A DNA stretch of 64,000 nucleotides from Agromyces sp. ISL-38 (GTDB lineage Bacteria; Actinomycetota; Actinomycetes; Actinomycetales; Microbacteriaceae), in the NCBI RefSeq assembly GCF_018613935.1, contig NZ_JAGGPF010000009.1, positions 434,001 through 498,000 of the forward strand. The letters are read 5' to 3'. The translations under genes were made by a program, and so were the position numbers. The first letter of the stretch is position 1. Every line of letters starts with the position of its first letter. Below are positions 51,229 through 58,525 of the stretch, one piece after another. The notes under the pieces were generated by a model that was given only the letters and a program-made list of their open reading frames with translations, did not search any database and had not been told where the DNA came from.

Positions 51229-51971
51229 CGCGACAGCATAAGCGAACGACCTTCGTCCTGCATTCGGCCGCGGAGAAAGGTGTGCAGATCGCTGGCCGCT
51301 TCGAGTAACTTGATGCTGCGACGGGTGAGGTCGGCGAGGCGAGCGTCCAGCAGTTCTCGAGCGTCAGAAGTCATCCCGTGAGTTCGGAGCTGATCGAGGG
51401 CCCGGGCGATGGTGGGGATCGGGTAGCCGCCGCTTCGGAGCGCGGCGACGATACGTGCATCGGCGATCGCGTTCGATTCGTACCGACGGTTATGGGGTGG
51501 GCGACGCGCCGGGGCGACGAGTCCTTCGTGCTCCCAGTGCCGGAGCGTTGAGGTGCGAACACCGAGTGCCTGAGCGAGTTCGCTGATCGTCATCGCGTCG
51601 CGTTCGTCGAAGACCTCGCCGGCGTCTCGAAGAACGGCATCCAGCGCTTGTCGTGCCTCTCTCACGCGAGCGCGAGCGCTCGCGAGAGTCGCATGCAGCT
51701 CGTCGATCTTCTCGGCGACTTCGTCAACTGAGCAGGTCCGCAGCCAGGGCATCAGCTGGCGGGCGGGGACGGGGCCGATGGAGCCCGCAAGCGCGCGGTA
51801 TGCGCGGAGCGCGATGACATGCTGCTCGCGGTACCGGCGGTAGCCGTTGCTCCCCCGTTCCGCGCGAGGGATGACACCGAGGCGCTCCAGATCGCGCACC
51901 TGCTGGGTGGAGTACCCCACACGGCGGCCGAGCTCGGCAGTTTTCAAGATCTGTTCTTGAGGGTTCCCCAT
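51225..51971 (-). CDS. Regulator with two MerR-type DNA-binding domains
   Basis: 248 residues from ATG 51971; a GTG at 52004 would add 11. The first MerR headpiece (ILKTAELGRRVGYSTQQVRD, LERLGVIPRAERGSNGYRRY) is followed by a coiled segment (ASARARVREARQALDAVL) and a second headpiece (MTISELAQALGVRTSTLRHW, EHEGLVAPARRPPHNRRYES) with its own dimerisation helix. Double-MerR proteins are uncommon. It is cotranscribed with arr and probably controls it; the gap to the divergent gene is short. Confidence 0.85.
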   Translation of the reverse strand: MGNPQEQILKTAELGRRVGYSTQQVRDLERLGVIPRAERGSNGYRRYREQHVIALRAYRALAGSIGPVPARQLMPWLRTCSVDEVAEKIDELHATLASARARVREARQALDAVLRDAGEVFDERDAMTISELAQALGVRTSTLRHWEHEGLVAPARRPPHNRRYESNAIADARIVAALRSGGYPIPTIARALDQLRTHGMTSDARELLDARLADLTRRSIKLLEAASDLHTFLRGRMQDEGRSLMLSR

Positions 51972-52032
51972 CTGAATACCCGGTCTTTCATCCTGTAACT
52001 CCACATAAGCACTTCAGCGTCACGATTGAGAG

Positions 52033-52476
52033 ATGGAGATGCAACAGATCATCGATGCAGTCCTCGGCTTCGACGGCGCACTCGTCGTGCAACCCGCCGA
52101 AGGCAGTGAGTTCCCCGAGCTCGCGTGGGGCGACGCGTTCTTCTATTACGCACCAGACGGGGTCATGCCGGAGCGATCGCAGCCCTACGGCACGATCATC
52201 ACGAAGAACTACCCCGACGACGAACGGTCCCGACTCGAACAGCCCGGCCGATTTCGTGTGAACGTTCAGGTCGAGCGCGGTCAGGCGCAACGACTGATCG
52301 AGGGCGACGACCCGGCCGAGCCGGATTCGTTCGTTGCGCACCCGCTCTACGGCGCTGCGGGGTGGCTTTCGGTCGTCAATCCGGCAACCCGAACGAGCGA
52401 CGCCCTCCTCGTTCTATTGCGGAACGCGCACGACGCGGCGAAGGCTCGCGCGACCCGCCGAGAGCGACTGGCGTAA
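52033..52476 (+). CDS. DUF6194-like protein
   Basis: 147 residues. The sequence MEMQQIIDAVLGFDGALVVQ, LAWGDAFFYYAPDGVMPERS, PYGTIITKNYPDDERSRLEQ and FRVNVQVERGQ fits the DUF6194 family found in actinobacteria, function unknown. Predicted soluble. It is 4 bp upstream of the Imm-5-like gene and divergent from the double-MerR regulator, which could regulate it as well. Confidence 0.7.
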   Translation: MEMQQIIDAVLGFDGALVVQPAEGSEFPELAWGDAFFYYAPDGVMPERSQPYGTIITKNYPDDERSRLEQPGRFRVNVQVERGQAQRLIEGDDPAEPDSFVAHPLYGAAGWLSVVNPATRTSDALLVLLRNAHDAAKARATRRERLA

Positions 52477-52480
52477 GACC

Positions 52481-53017
52481 GTGAGCTCCCTTCAGTCGCT
52501 GAGCTTGATCGACCGCCGTTTCGTCGCCGCCTGGGCGGCGGACTGCGCCGAACGCGTGCTGCCCATCTACGAGGCAGAGGTTGCCGACGACAGTCGCCCT
52601 CGCGACGCCATCGAACGCGCACGCGCCTTCTCGCGCGGCGAGCTGAGCGCGGCGGAAGAGATACGCCGCCGCTTCGTCGCCGGCCGCGCCGCTCACAGCG
52701 CGAGCAGCCCAGCCGCGATGGCATCCGCGCGATCCGCCGCACAAGCTGCGGGCGTCGCGCATATGGGCGCGCACGGTCTCGGCGCCGCGGCGTACGCCGC
52801 GAAAGCCGTGAGCCTCGCCTACCCCGAAGACGCCGAAGCCGTCGCGGAGGAGATTCGATGGCAACTCGAGCACATGTCCGCGCCGGTGAGGAACGCCCTG
52901 CAGCACTTGCCGCGACTGGGGGAAGACTCGGCCGGCCCGCTCGGCACTGGTCTTCTCACCTCCGGCATCCTCGGCTTCGTCATCCGCGACCTGCAGGCGA
53001 AGCTCGCTGACGCGTGA
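52481..53017 (+). CDS. Imm-5-like putative immunity protein
   Basis: 178 residues from GTG 52481. Helical Ala-rich protein with LIDRRFVAAWAADCAERVLP, DSRPRDAIERARAFSRGELS and repeated Ala-rich helices (AAGVAHMGAHGLGAAAYAAK), matching the Imm-5-like family. Named as immunity protein because relatives sit beside polymorphic toxins; no toxin is seen here, so the role is open. Probably cotranscribed with the DUF6194-like gene. Confidence 0.65.
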   Translation: MSSLQSLSLIDRRFVAAWAADCAERVLPIYEAEVADDSRPRDAIERARAFSRGELSAAEEIRRRFVAGRAAHSASSPAAMASARSAAQAAGVAHMGAHGLGAAAYAAKAVSLAYPEDAEAVAEEIRWQLEHMSAPVRNALQHLPRLGEDSAGPLGTGLLTSGILGFVIRDLQAKLADA

Positions 53018-53091
53018 TTCCGAAGCGCTGGACTCGACGGTGGACGAGCGAGAGAAACCGCACCGCCGAAATGCCCCCATAGGATGACCGG

Positions 53092-53499
53092 ATGCCTCTC
53101 TTCGACCACCTCGGAATCAGCGTCGACGACTTGCCTCGCTCGATCGCACAGTTCGACCCGGTGATGCAGGCGCTCGGCTGCACGCGGCAAGACGCAGATG
53201 ACTCGGTTTCCTGGTACAAGGGCGAGGAGGAGCTGATCCTCTTCCCCGCCCGCGAAACGAGCGGCGGGCCGCACCGCCACGGCCGCGTCGGCTGGCAGCA
53301 CCTCGCATTCGCCGTCGATTCGCGCGCGGAGGTCGACAGCCTGCATGCAATCGCGCTCGGCGCGGGTTGGACGGCAGTGCGCGAACCCAAGCTGTACCCG
53401 CGATTCAACGACCGCTACTACGCATCCTTCATCGAGGACGACAACGGCATCCGCATCGAGTTCATGTACAACCCGCCGCGAGAATCATCCGCAAACTGA
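53092..53499 (+). CDS. VOC family (glyoxalase-like) protein
   Basis: 135 residues forming one full vicinal-oxygen-chelate unit: FDHLGISVDDLPRSIAQFDP, WYKGEEELILFPARET, GWQHLAFAVDSRAEVDSLHA, AREPKLYP-type segment and DDNGIRIEFMYNPP. The metal-ligand pattern His...His...Glu is present. Could be a glyoxalase, dioxygenase or resistance protein; not decided. Confidence 0.85.
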   Translation: MPLFDHLGISVDDLPRSIAQFDPVMQALGCTRQDADDSVSWYKGEEELILFPARETSGGPHRHGRVGWQHLAFAVDSRAEVDSLHAIALGAGWTAVREPKLYPRFNDRYYASFIEDDNGIRIEFMYNPPRESSAN

Positions 53500-53505
53500 G
53501 CCGGC

Positions 53506-53571
53506 ATGCTCACCGATCGCTTCGGGGTGACCTGGATCCTCGACGTGGCCGCCGCCTACACCGCCGAGTAG
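53506..53571 (+). pseudogene. C-terminal scrap of a PhnB-like VOC gene
   Basis: 21 codons reading MLTDRFGVTWILDVAAAYTA, which matches the C-terminal end of PhnB-like proteins (DRFGVxWxL). It has no upstream part and directly follows the intact VOC gene. A leftover of a deleted neighbour. Confidence 0.5.
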
Positions 53572-53634
53572 AACCTCTGAGCGCTGCGGCGCGGAAGACC
53601 AGAGTGTCCCGCGCCGCAGCCACTCCGATGACCG

Positions 53635-54282
53635 CTACGCGGGCGACGCGGGGGCTGGCGCGTCAAGTGCGAGCTTCACGCCCACCGCGCCAAGCAGGGT
53701 CCCGGTGACCCACCGCTGCCAGCGCATCCACGTGGGTTTGCGCTGAAGAAACACCGCGATCGACCCCGCCGCGAGGATGATCGCCCCATTCACGACCATG
53801 GCCACCGCGATCTGGATAGCTCCCAGCTGGAACCCCTGGGCGACCACGTTGCCAGCGCCCTGATCAACGAACTGAGGGATCAGTGCCAGGTACATGAGCG
53901 CCGCCTTCGGATTCAGCAGATTCGTCACGAGCCCCATCCGGAAGAGCTTGGCGGCGGAATCGCGGGGAAGCTCGCGGGTCTCGAACAGCGACATGCCGCC
54001 CGGGCGCAGCGTCTTGTACGCCAGCCAGAGCAAATACATCGCACCGGCCACCTTCAGCGCGGTGTAGAGCCAGGGAACCACGATGAACACCGCAGCGAGC
54101 CCGAGGTTCGCCATCGTCATGTAGACAACGAACCCGACTGCGGTGCCCGCCATCGACACCATGCCGGCGCGCCACCCCTGGCTGATACTGCGGGAGACCA
54201 GGTAGGCCATGTTGGGCCCGGGAGTGAGTGCCATCCCCAACTCGACAAGGGCGATGCCTACGGCAGCGGCAAGCGTGATCAA
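53635..54282 (-). CDS. LysE/RhtB family amino-acid exporter
   Basis: 215 residues with about six membrane segments: VGIALVELGMALTPGPNMAY (the family's PGPN motif), SMAGTAVGFVVYMTMANLGL, YLLWLAYKTLRPG, NLLNPKAALMYLALIPQFVD. Exports amino acids or derivatives. The start is taken at TTG 54282 after GAAGGGG; a longer frame upstream to 54408 has no hydrophobic support. Confidence 0.88.
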   Translation of the reverse strand: MITLAAAVGIALVELGMALTPGPNMAYLVSRSISQGWRAGMVSMAGTAVGFVVYMTMANLGLAAVFIVVPWLYTALKVAGAMYLLWLAYKTLRPGGMSLFETRELPRDSAAKLFRMGLVTNLLNPKAALMYLALIPQFVDQGAGNVVAQGFQLGAIQIAVAMVVNGAIILAAGSIAVFLQRKPTWMRWQRWVTGTLLGAVGVKLALDAPAPASPA

Positions 54283-54498
54283 GATGGCCCCTTCGTGCAA
54301 CGGATGACGCGGGCATCTCCTTTGACGCGCAGTCTCTCCACCGTATGGCACGAGCCAGCGCTGAACACGCTCCACCTGTGGGCGACACCAGCGCGTCCTG
54401 TGGACCATGAATAGGGGCCCGCGGGCGGATCCCTCAACGAGTCAGCACCTGGCCTTCCCCCGTGCGCTGCTGACTGTGAGCCACGGCGTGACTGCGCG

Positions 54499-54915
54499 AT
54501 GATTGAAGCCATGATCGACGCTCGGCCCGCTCTCGGTGTTCGACTCGCTTTCACGGCGACCTCAGCAGGAGGCAGGCAGCGCTCGGTACTCGGCGGCAAC
54601 TCGATCGAGACTCGAATGCAGTATCGGCCGAACTGGGGGCTTCCGGGCTGGCCGGATGGCGACCAAACCGCCGGGCCAGTACTGGGCTTCAGCAAGTCCA
54701 ATATCAGCCAGGGCGACACGACCGAGGCAGTTATCATTCCCCTGTTCGCTGAGCAGGTGCCGCAATGGTGGGAAGTTGGCCCGGGTGACGCGGTCAGGAT
54801 GTACGAGGGGTCGCGCATTTGCGGAGTTGCGACCATCCTTTGGGTCGATCGGACTGCGTTGACGCTCACTGACGCGGAGGCGGAGCGGCTGCTCCAGCGT
54901 CTGGGAGCGGAGTAG
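54499..54915 (+). CDS. Hypothetical protein with EF-Tu-like beta-barrel
   Basis: 138 residues. The sequence VRLAFTATSAGGRQRSVLGG, VLGFSKSNISQGDTTEAVII and PGDAVRMYEGSRICGVATIL suggests the beta-barrel of elongation-factor-Tu domain III-like small proteins. No GTPase part. Not otherwise recognised. Two in-frame ATGs (54499, 54511). Stands alone. Confidence 0.5.
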   Translation: MIEAMIDARPALGVRLAFTATSAGGRQRSVLGGNSIETRMQYRPNWGLPGWPDGDQTAGPVLGFSKSNISQGDTTEAVIIPLFAEQVPQWWEVGPGDAVRMYEGSRICGVATILWVDRTALTLTDAEAERLLQRLGAE

Positions 54916-55004
54916 CGCGGCCGCGCCTGACCGGCAGAGGGATCCTCGACCGCGAATCACCGGTTCTGCGCTTGTCGTCCCTGTCTCCGTCGGCATAGGT
55001 ACCC

Positions 55005-55232
55005 TCACGGGCAGACGCGAACCCTGCGTCCATCGAAGCTGACGATGTCGCCGAGCTGCAGCTGCCGTCCGCGTCGGCGATCAACCTCGCCGTTCACGGC
55101 CACATAGCCGTTGATGATGGCCTCTTTCACGTTTCCACCGGAGTCGAGGAGCCCAGCGAACTTCAGGAACTGCCCGAGGCGAATGACCTCTCCGCCGATC
55201 GGGACGTCGTCGATCGGAGCCGGGTTCGTCAT
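55005..55232 (-). CDS. Small S4-domain RNA-binding protein
   Basis: 75 residues, a single S4 domain: VIRLGQFLKFAGLLDSGGNV, KEAIINGYVAVNGEVDRRRG and LGDIVSFDGRRVRV. Similar small S4 proteins (YaaA/RlbA type) bind RNA or ribosome-associated tRNA. Cytoplasmic. No operon partner. Confidence 0.87.
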   Translation of the reverse strand: MTNPAPIDDVPIGGEVIRLGQFLKFAGLLDSGGNVKEAIINGYVAVNGEVDRRRGRQLQLGDIVSFDGRRVRVCP

Positions 55233-55365
55233 CCCCGAATGTTAGTCGACCAGGTGCCGGCCCCTAAGCCGGTCCTCATCGGACAACCGCAAGCGGATCG
55301 GTCTGCGGGCACGTAGTCGGAGTGCTGGTCTGGAGGCAATCACCTCCAGCGACACGTAGTCGTGG

Positions 55366-56115
55366 TCACGCGCGTCGAGGCGTCCACCCCGACGGCAGCG
55401 GGCCGTCGATCGCGGCCCGTTCCCGGTCGGCCTCCGCGGACCATCCCTGCGCGGCATCCGTCGCATCGAACCCGCCGCGGGCCACGCGGAACCCGACGTC
55501 TTCGTGGTGCATGCGCGGTGCACCGCCCCGCCGGGTCGAGGCCCTGACGCTCCAGGCGTCATCGGCGAACCCGCCGCCGCGGAACACGCGGTAGGCGTCG
55601 TAGCGGGCGGGATCGAGCAGGTCCCAGCACCACTCCCAGACGTTGCCGAGGGTGTCGAAGAGCCCGTTGAGATTCGGATGCTTCCCGCCGACGTCTTGCG
55701 GTGCGGTCACGCCGTCGGCGCTCGTCCAGGCGACCTCGTCGAGCGGGCCGTAGAGCGGGCGCGTCGACCCCGCCCGGCATGCGAACTCCCACTCCGCCTC
55801 GGTCGGCAGGCGGTACCCGTCAGCGTCGACGTGCCATGTGACGTCTTCGCCATCGAAGGTGTAGACGGGGTCGAGCCCCTCCCACTCGGATGCCGCGTTG
55901 CAGAACCGGATCGCACGCAGCCAACTCACTTCAGTCGCCGGCCGGCGTTGATGCGACGCCGTCTCGCCGAGCATCTCGCCGAGCTGCTCCTGCGTCACCG
56001 CGTACACCCCGATCTCGAACGGCTCGAGTTCGACGCTCCACCGCACCTTGCGGCGGGCGTCGTGGAGCGTGACGGCGCCAGCCGCGATCCGCGCCAGCTC
56101 GATGTCGGTGGTCAT
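55366..56115 (-). CDS. Formylglycine-generating/SUMF1-like protein
   Basis: 249 residues. The FGE-sulfatase fold is shown by EIGVYAVTQEQLGEMLGETA, EVSWLRAIRFCNAASEWEGL, YRLPTEAEWEFACRAGSTRP, LFDTLGNVWEWCWDLLDPAR, VFRGGGFADD and VGFRVARG. The paired catalytic Cys of true formylglycine enzymes are not evident, so it more likely belongs to the wider C-type lectin/EgtB-like group. No sulfatase gene is near. It is 26 bp downstream of the AlkD-like gene. Confidence 0.82.
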   Translation of the reverse strand: MTTDIELARIAAGAVTLHDARRKVRWSVELEPFEIGVYAVTQEQLGEMLGETASHQRRPATEVSWLRAIRFCNAASEWEGLDPVYTFDGEDVTWHVDADGYRLPTEAEWEFACRAGSTRPLYGPLDEVAWTSADGVTAPQDVGGKHPNLNGLFDTLGNVWEWCWDLLDPARYDAYRVFRGGGFADDAWSVRASTRRGGAPRMHHEDVGFRVARGGFDATDAAQGWSAEADRERAAIDGPLPSGWTPRRA

Positions 56116-56141
56116 CCGGGCAGTTTCGCCTTCATTCACTC

Positions 56142-56615
56142 TCAGAGCAAACCGGCGGCGCGGCGCAGGTTCCAGTCTTCGGACTCCGACCAACGATCGA
56201 TGATCCGTCGTGCGCGCGTCGCGTCCGGTTCCTCCAACCGATCGAGCAGCGGACCGACCACGTCGATGGCGAGCGGGTCGACGAGCTCAAGGACACGCGC
56301 GTCGCGAAGGAACTGCTCGAGCCGGGTGAGGTCGCTCCCTTGTAGCACCGCTAGAAAGCGCTGCAGGAGGACAATCGCCGCGAGTCGGCGCTCGTACACC
56401 GGCTCCGACCACAACTCCCAGGCGAGCGCCGTGACCTCGTCGTGCGACATCCCGGGATACCGCCGATCTGCGTCACGAACCGCACCGCGCACCGCGCCTT
56501 CCGAGGCGCCGTAAAACTTCAGGCCAACCCCGATCCGGTCGGCGTCCACATCCGCCCGCACCTCGGTGCCCTCGGCCTGGAGGGTGCGGTCGATGAACTC
56601 GGCCGGTTCCGTCAT
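56142..56615 (-). CDS. Shortened AlkD-like DNA alkylation repair protein
   Basis: About 157 residues: FIDRTLQAEGTEVRADVDAD, VGLKFYGASEGAVRGAVRDA, LAWELWSEPVYERRLAAIVL and SESEDWNLRRAAGLL, which match HEAT-repeat DNA glycosylases of the AlkD type up to the W..R region. Typical AlkD proteins are about 230 residues; this one stops where the last repeats should begin. It may be a truncated gene or a short subfamily. Confidence 0.7.
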   Translation of the reverse strand: MTEPAEFIDRTLQAEGTEVRADVDADRIGVGLKFYGASEGAVRGAVRDADRRYPGMSHDEVTALAWELWSEPVYERRLAAIVLLQRFLAVLQGSDLTRLEQFLRDARVLELVDPLAIDVVGPLLDRLEEPDATRARRIIDRWSESEDWNLRRAAGLL

Positions 56616-56743
56616 GCTTCGATTCTCGGTCACTCCGCTGGGCCGAACACGTGCATGCTGTTCATGCTACGAACCCGCGCATATCGTCCGCTTATCGAAA
56701 CCCGCATACGTGCTGGCAACACCGCGCGGCCTTGACTGGCAGC

Positions 56744-57391
56744 ATGAATCGAAACCGACGATCAGAACGAACAGCGACTCGCTGGGTTCGTGGGCTCCTC
56801 GTCGTCTGCGGCCTGGTCATCGTCATCGCGGCGACCACCGCCGCCATCTCCTCCACGCTGCCCAGCTCCTCGTCTGCATCTCCGTCCTTGATGTCCCCGG
56901 ATGCACCAGCGCCTCCTCGCAGCGAGAACCGCGGGGTGCTCGACGAGACCGGTCGAGTTGCTGACGGCGTCACGGTCTTCGACGACGAGGTTCCGGCGCT
57001 CGCCAACCTCGATCCGGCTCTGCTCGAGGCCCTCCGTCAGGCCGCAACGGATGCCGCGGGCGACGGAGTGGTGTTCATCCTCAACAGTGGCTGGCGTTCT
57101 CCCGAGTACCAGGATCAGCTCCTTCGCGAGGCCATCTCTGAGTACGGCTCGCACGAGGAAGCTGCCCGCTGGGTCGCCACCGCAGCGACATCTCCTCACG
57201 TGTCGGGATATGCGGTCGATATCGGGTACGACGATGCGACGGCGTGGCTGTCCGAGCATGGTGCCGTGTACGGACTTTGCCAGATCTACGACAACGAGCC
57301 CTGGCACTACGAACTGCGCCCCGAAGCCGTCGATCAAGGCTGCCCCAGCACGTACACCGACCCCACCCAGGACCTGAGGATGCAGCAGTGA
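56744..57391 (+). CDS. D-alanyl-D-alanine carboxypeptidase, VanY family
   Basis: 215 residues. N-terminal membrane anchor (LLVVCGLVIVIAATTAAI) and a Ser/Pro linker, then the M15 zinc peptidase: FILNSGWRSPEYQDQLLREA, ATSPHVSGYAVDIGYDD with the His and Asp zinc ligands, and NEPWHYELRP with the catalytic Glu and last His. Acts on peptidoglycan stem peptides outside the membrane. Overlaps the vanZ-like gene by GTGA. Confidence 0.92.
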   Translation: MNRNRRSERTATRWVRGLLVVCGLVIVIAATTAAISSTLPSSSSASPSLMSPDAPAPPRSENRGVLDETGRVADGVTVFDDEVPALANLDPALLEALRQAATDAAGDGVVFILNSGWRSPEYQDQLLREAISEYGSHEEAARWVATAATSPHVSGYAVDIGYDDATAWLSEHGAVYGLCQIYDNEPWHYELRPEAVDQGCPSTYTDPTQDLRMQQ

Positions 57392-57999
57392 CCGGCGGTG
57401 CAGGACTCCGCATCGGGCCGTCAACGCACGAGGAGCCCCCGGCTCTCCACCCCTCGCGAGCGGGCGGGCGTGGCTTGCTGGTCGCGCTGTTCGCGGCTAA
57501 CCTCGTGCTCCTCACCTGGGTCGTGCTGTGGAAGCTCCATATGCCGTATGTCGGCGAGGGCGCGCTGCGCCACATCAAGCTCGTCCCGTTCGTACCAACC
57601 GCTGAGGATGGCGCCAGTGACCCCCTCGAGGTGATCGCGAACGTCGTGCTCTTCGTTCCCTTCGGCGTCTACCTCGCCCTCCTGGCACCGTCGTGGCCCT
57701 GGTGGAAGCTTGCGGGCGTGGTCGCCGGGTCGAGCCTCGCGCTCGAGGTCACCCAATGGGTCCTGTCGGTCGGGAGTTGCGACATCACCGACCTCGTCGT
57801 CAACACCGCCGGGGGCCTGTCCGGTCTCGGCCTGCTCGTCCTGGCGCGCCTTCGGTTTCAGGACAGGATCGGCACCGTCATGACGCGGGTGTGCTCCATC
57901 GGAACCGTGATCTTCCTCCTCGCGGCCGGAATCTTCATCGCCCCCTTGCACTACGCGCCCATGCGGGCCGTCCACATCCCGCTCGGCTCGACGCCCTAG
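57388..57999 (+). CDS. VanZ-family membrane protein
   Basis: 203 residues, GTG in a 4 bp overlap with vanY-like. About five membrane segments; the VanZ pattern appears as HIKLVPFVP, ANVVLFVPFGVYLALLAP, LALEVTQWVLSVGSCDITDL and VVNTAGGLSGLGLL. VanZ proteins give low-level teicoplanin resistance in enterococci; here, with a VanY-type enzyme, a general envelope function is as likely. No vanHAX genes are present. Confidence 0.9.
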   Translation: MTGGAGLRIGPSTHEEPPALHPSRAGGRGLLVALFAANLVLLTWVVLWKLHMPYVGEGALRHIKLVPFVPTAEDGASDPLEVIANVVLFVPFGVYLALLAPSWPWWKLAGVVAGSSLALEVTQWVLSVGSCDITDLVVNTAGGLSGLGLLVLARLRFQDRIGTVMTRVCSIGTVIFLLAAGIFIAPLHYAPMRAVHIPLGSTP

Positions 58000-58121
58000 T
58001 GTCTCCTTCGGGGCGTGGGCGGCTTACAGCCCGCGCGACGAGATCGCATCGCTTCCGGCGGGCGCGCGGGCGGCTTCCGCACCATGCCAGGACGCAGGGA
58101 GGTGCGGTGTCGATTCCGCTG

Positions 58122-58322
58122 CTACTTCTTCGGGTTGACGGGGCCGGCGTTGAATGGCCTCGGAGGTTGCTTTCCCGGCCACTCGCCTGTGTGTTCGTAC
58201 CACCTCACGGTGCGATAGTGCCGGTCCAACGATTCAGTTACCGCCCTAACCACGACCGCGTAGAGGATGTAAAACCAGATCAGCAGTCCGACCAGATATG
58301 CCACGATCAGAAAAAGGTCCAT
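58122..58322 (-). CDS. Small membrane protein, 66 residues
   Basis: ATG at 58322 after AGGAGGAGATTCC. One hydrophobic helix (LFLIVAYLVGLLIWFYILYA) at the N-terminus, then a basic and Pro-rich tail (RHYRTVRWYEHTGEWPGK). Not recognised. The good ribosome binding site supports it. It lies just outside the low-GC right-hand island. Confidence 0.55.
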   Translation of the reverse strand: MDLFLIVAYLVGLLIWFYILYAVVVRAVTESLDRHYRTVRWYEHTGEWPGKQPPRPFNAGPVNPKK

Positions 58323-58525
58323 GACAGGAATCTCCTCCTGACGCCCGATCTCCACCAGCCCCAAGGCGAGGCAAGACGAGATCTCTCAGATTCTCGGGAG
58401 ATCCGGTGCGCATCCGTCGAGTGCCGGACGGCCAACAGTGCAAAGCTCAGTCGACGCAGACCTTCGCTGGCTTCATCCTTCTCCGGCCACGCACTCTTCG
58501 ACTGCCATCGTGAATGCCGTCACTC

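Noticed and set aside
57388-57999. Vancomycin resistance cluster
   Set aside because: VanY and VanZ homologues alone do not confer it; no vanH, vanA/B, vanX or vanRS genes are present.
58323-58525. Attachment site or tRNA at the border of the low-GC island
   Set aside because: I saw no tRNA cloverleaf, integrase or direct repeat pair in this gap.
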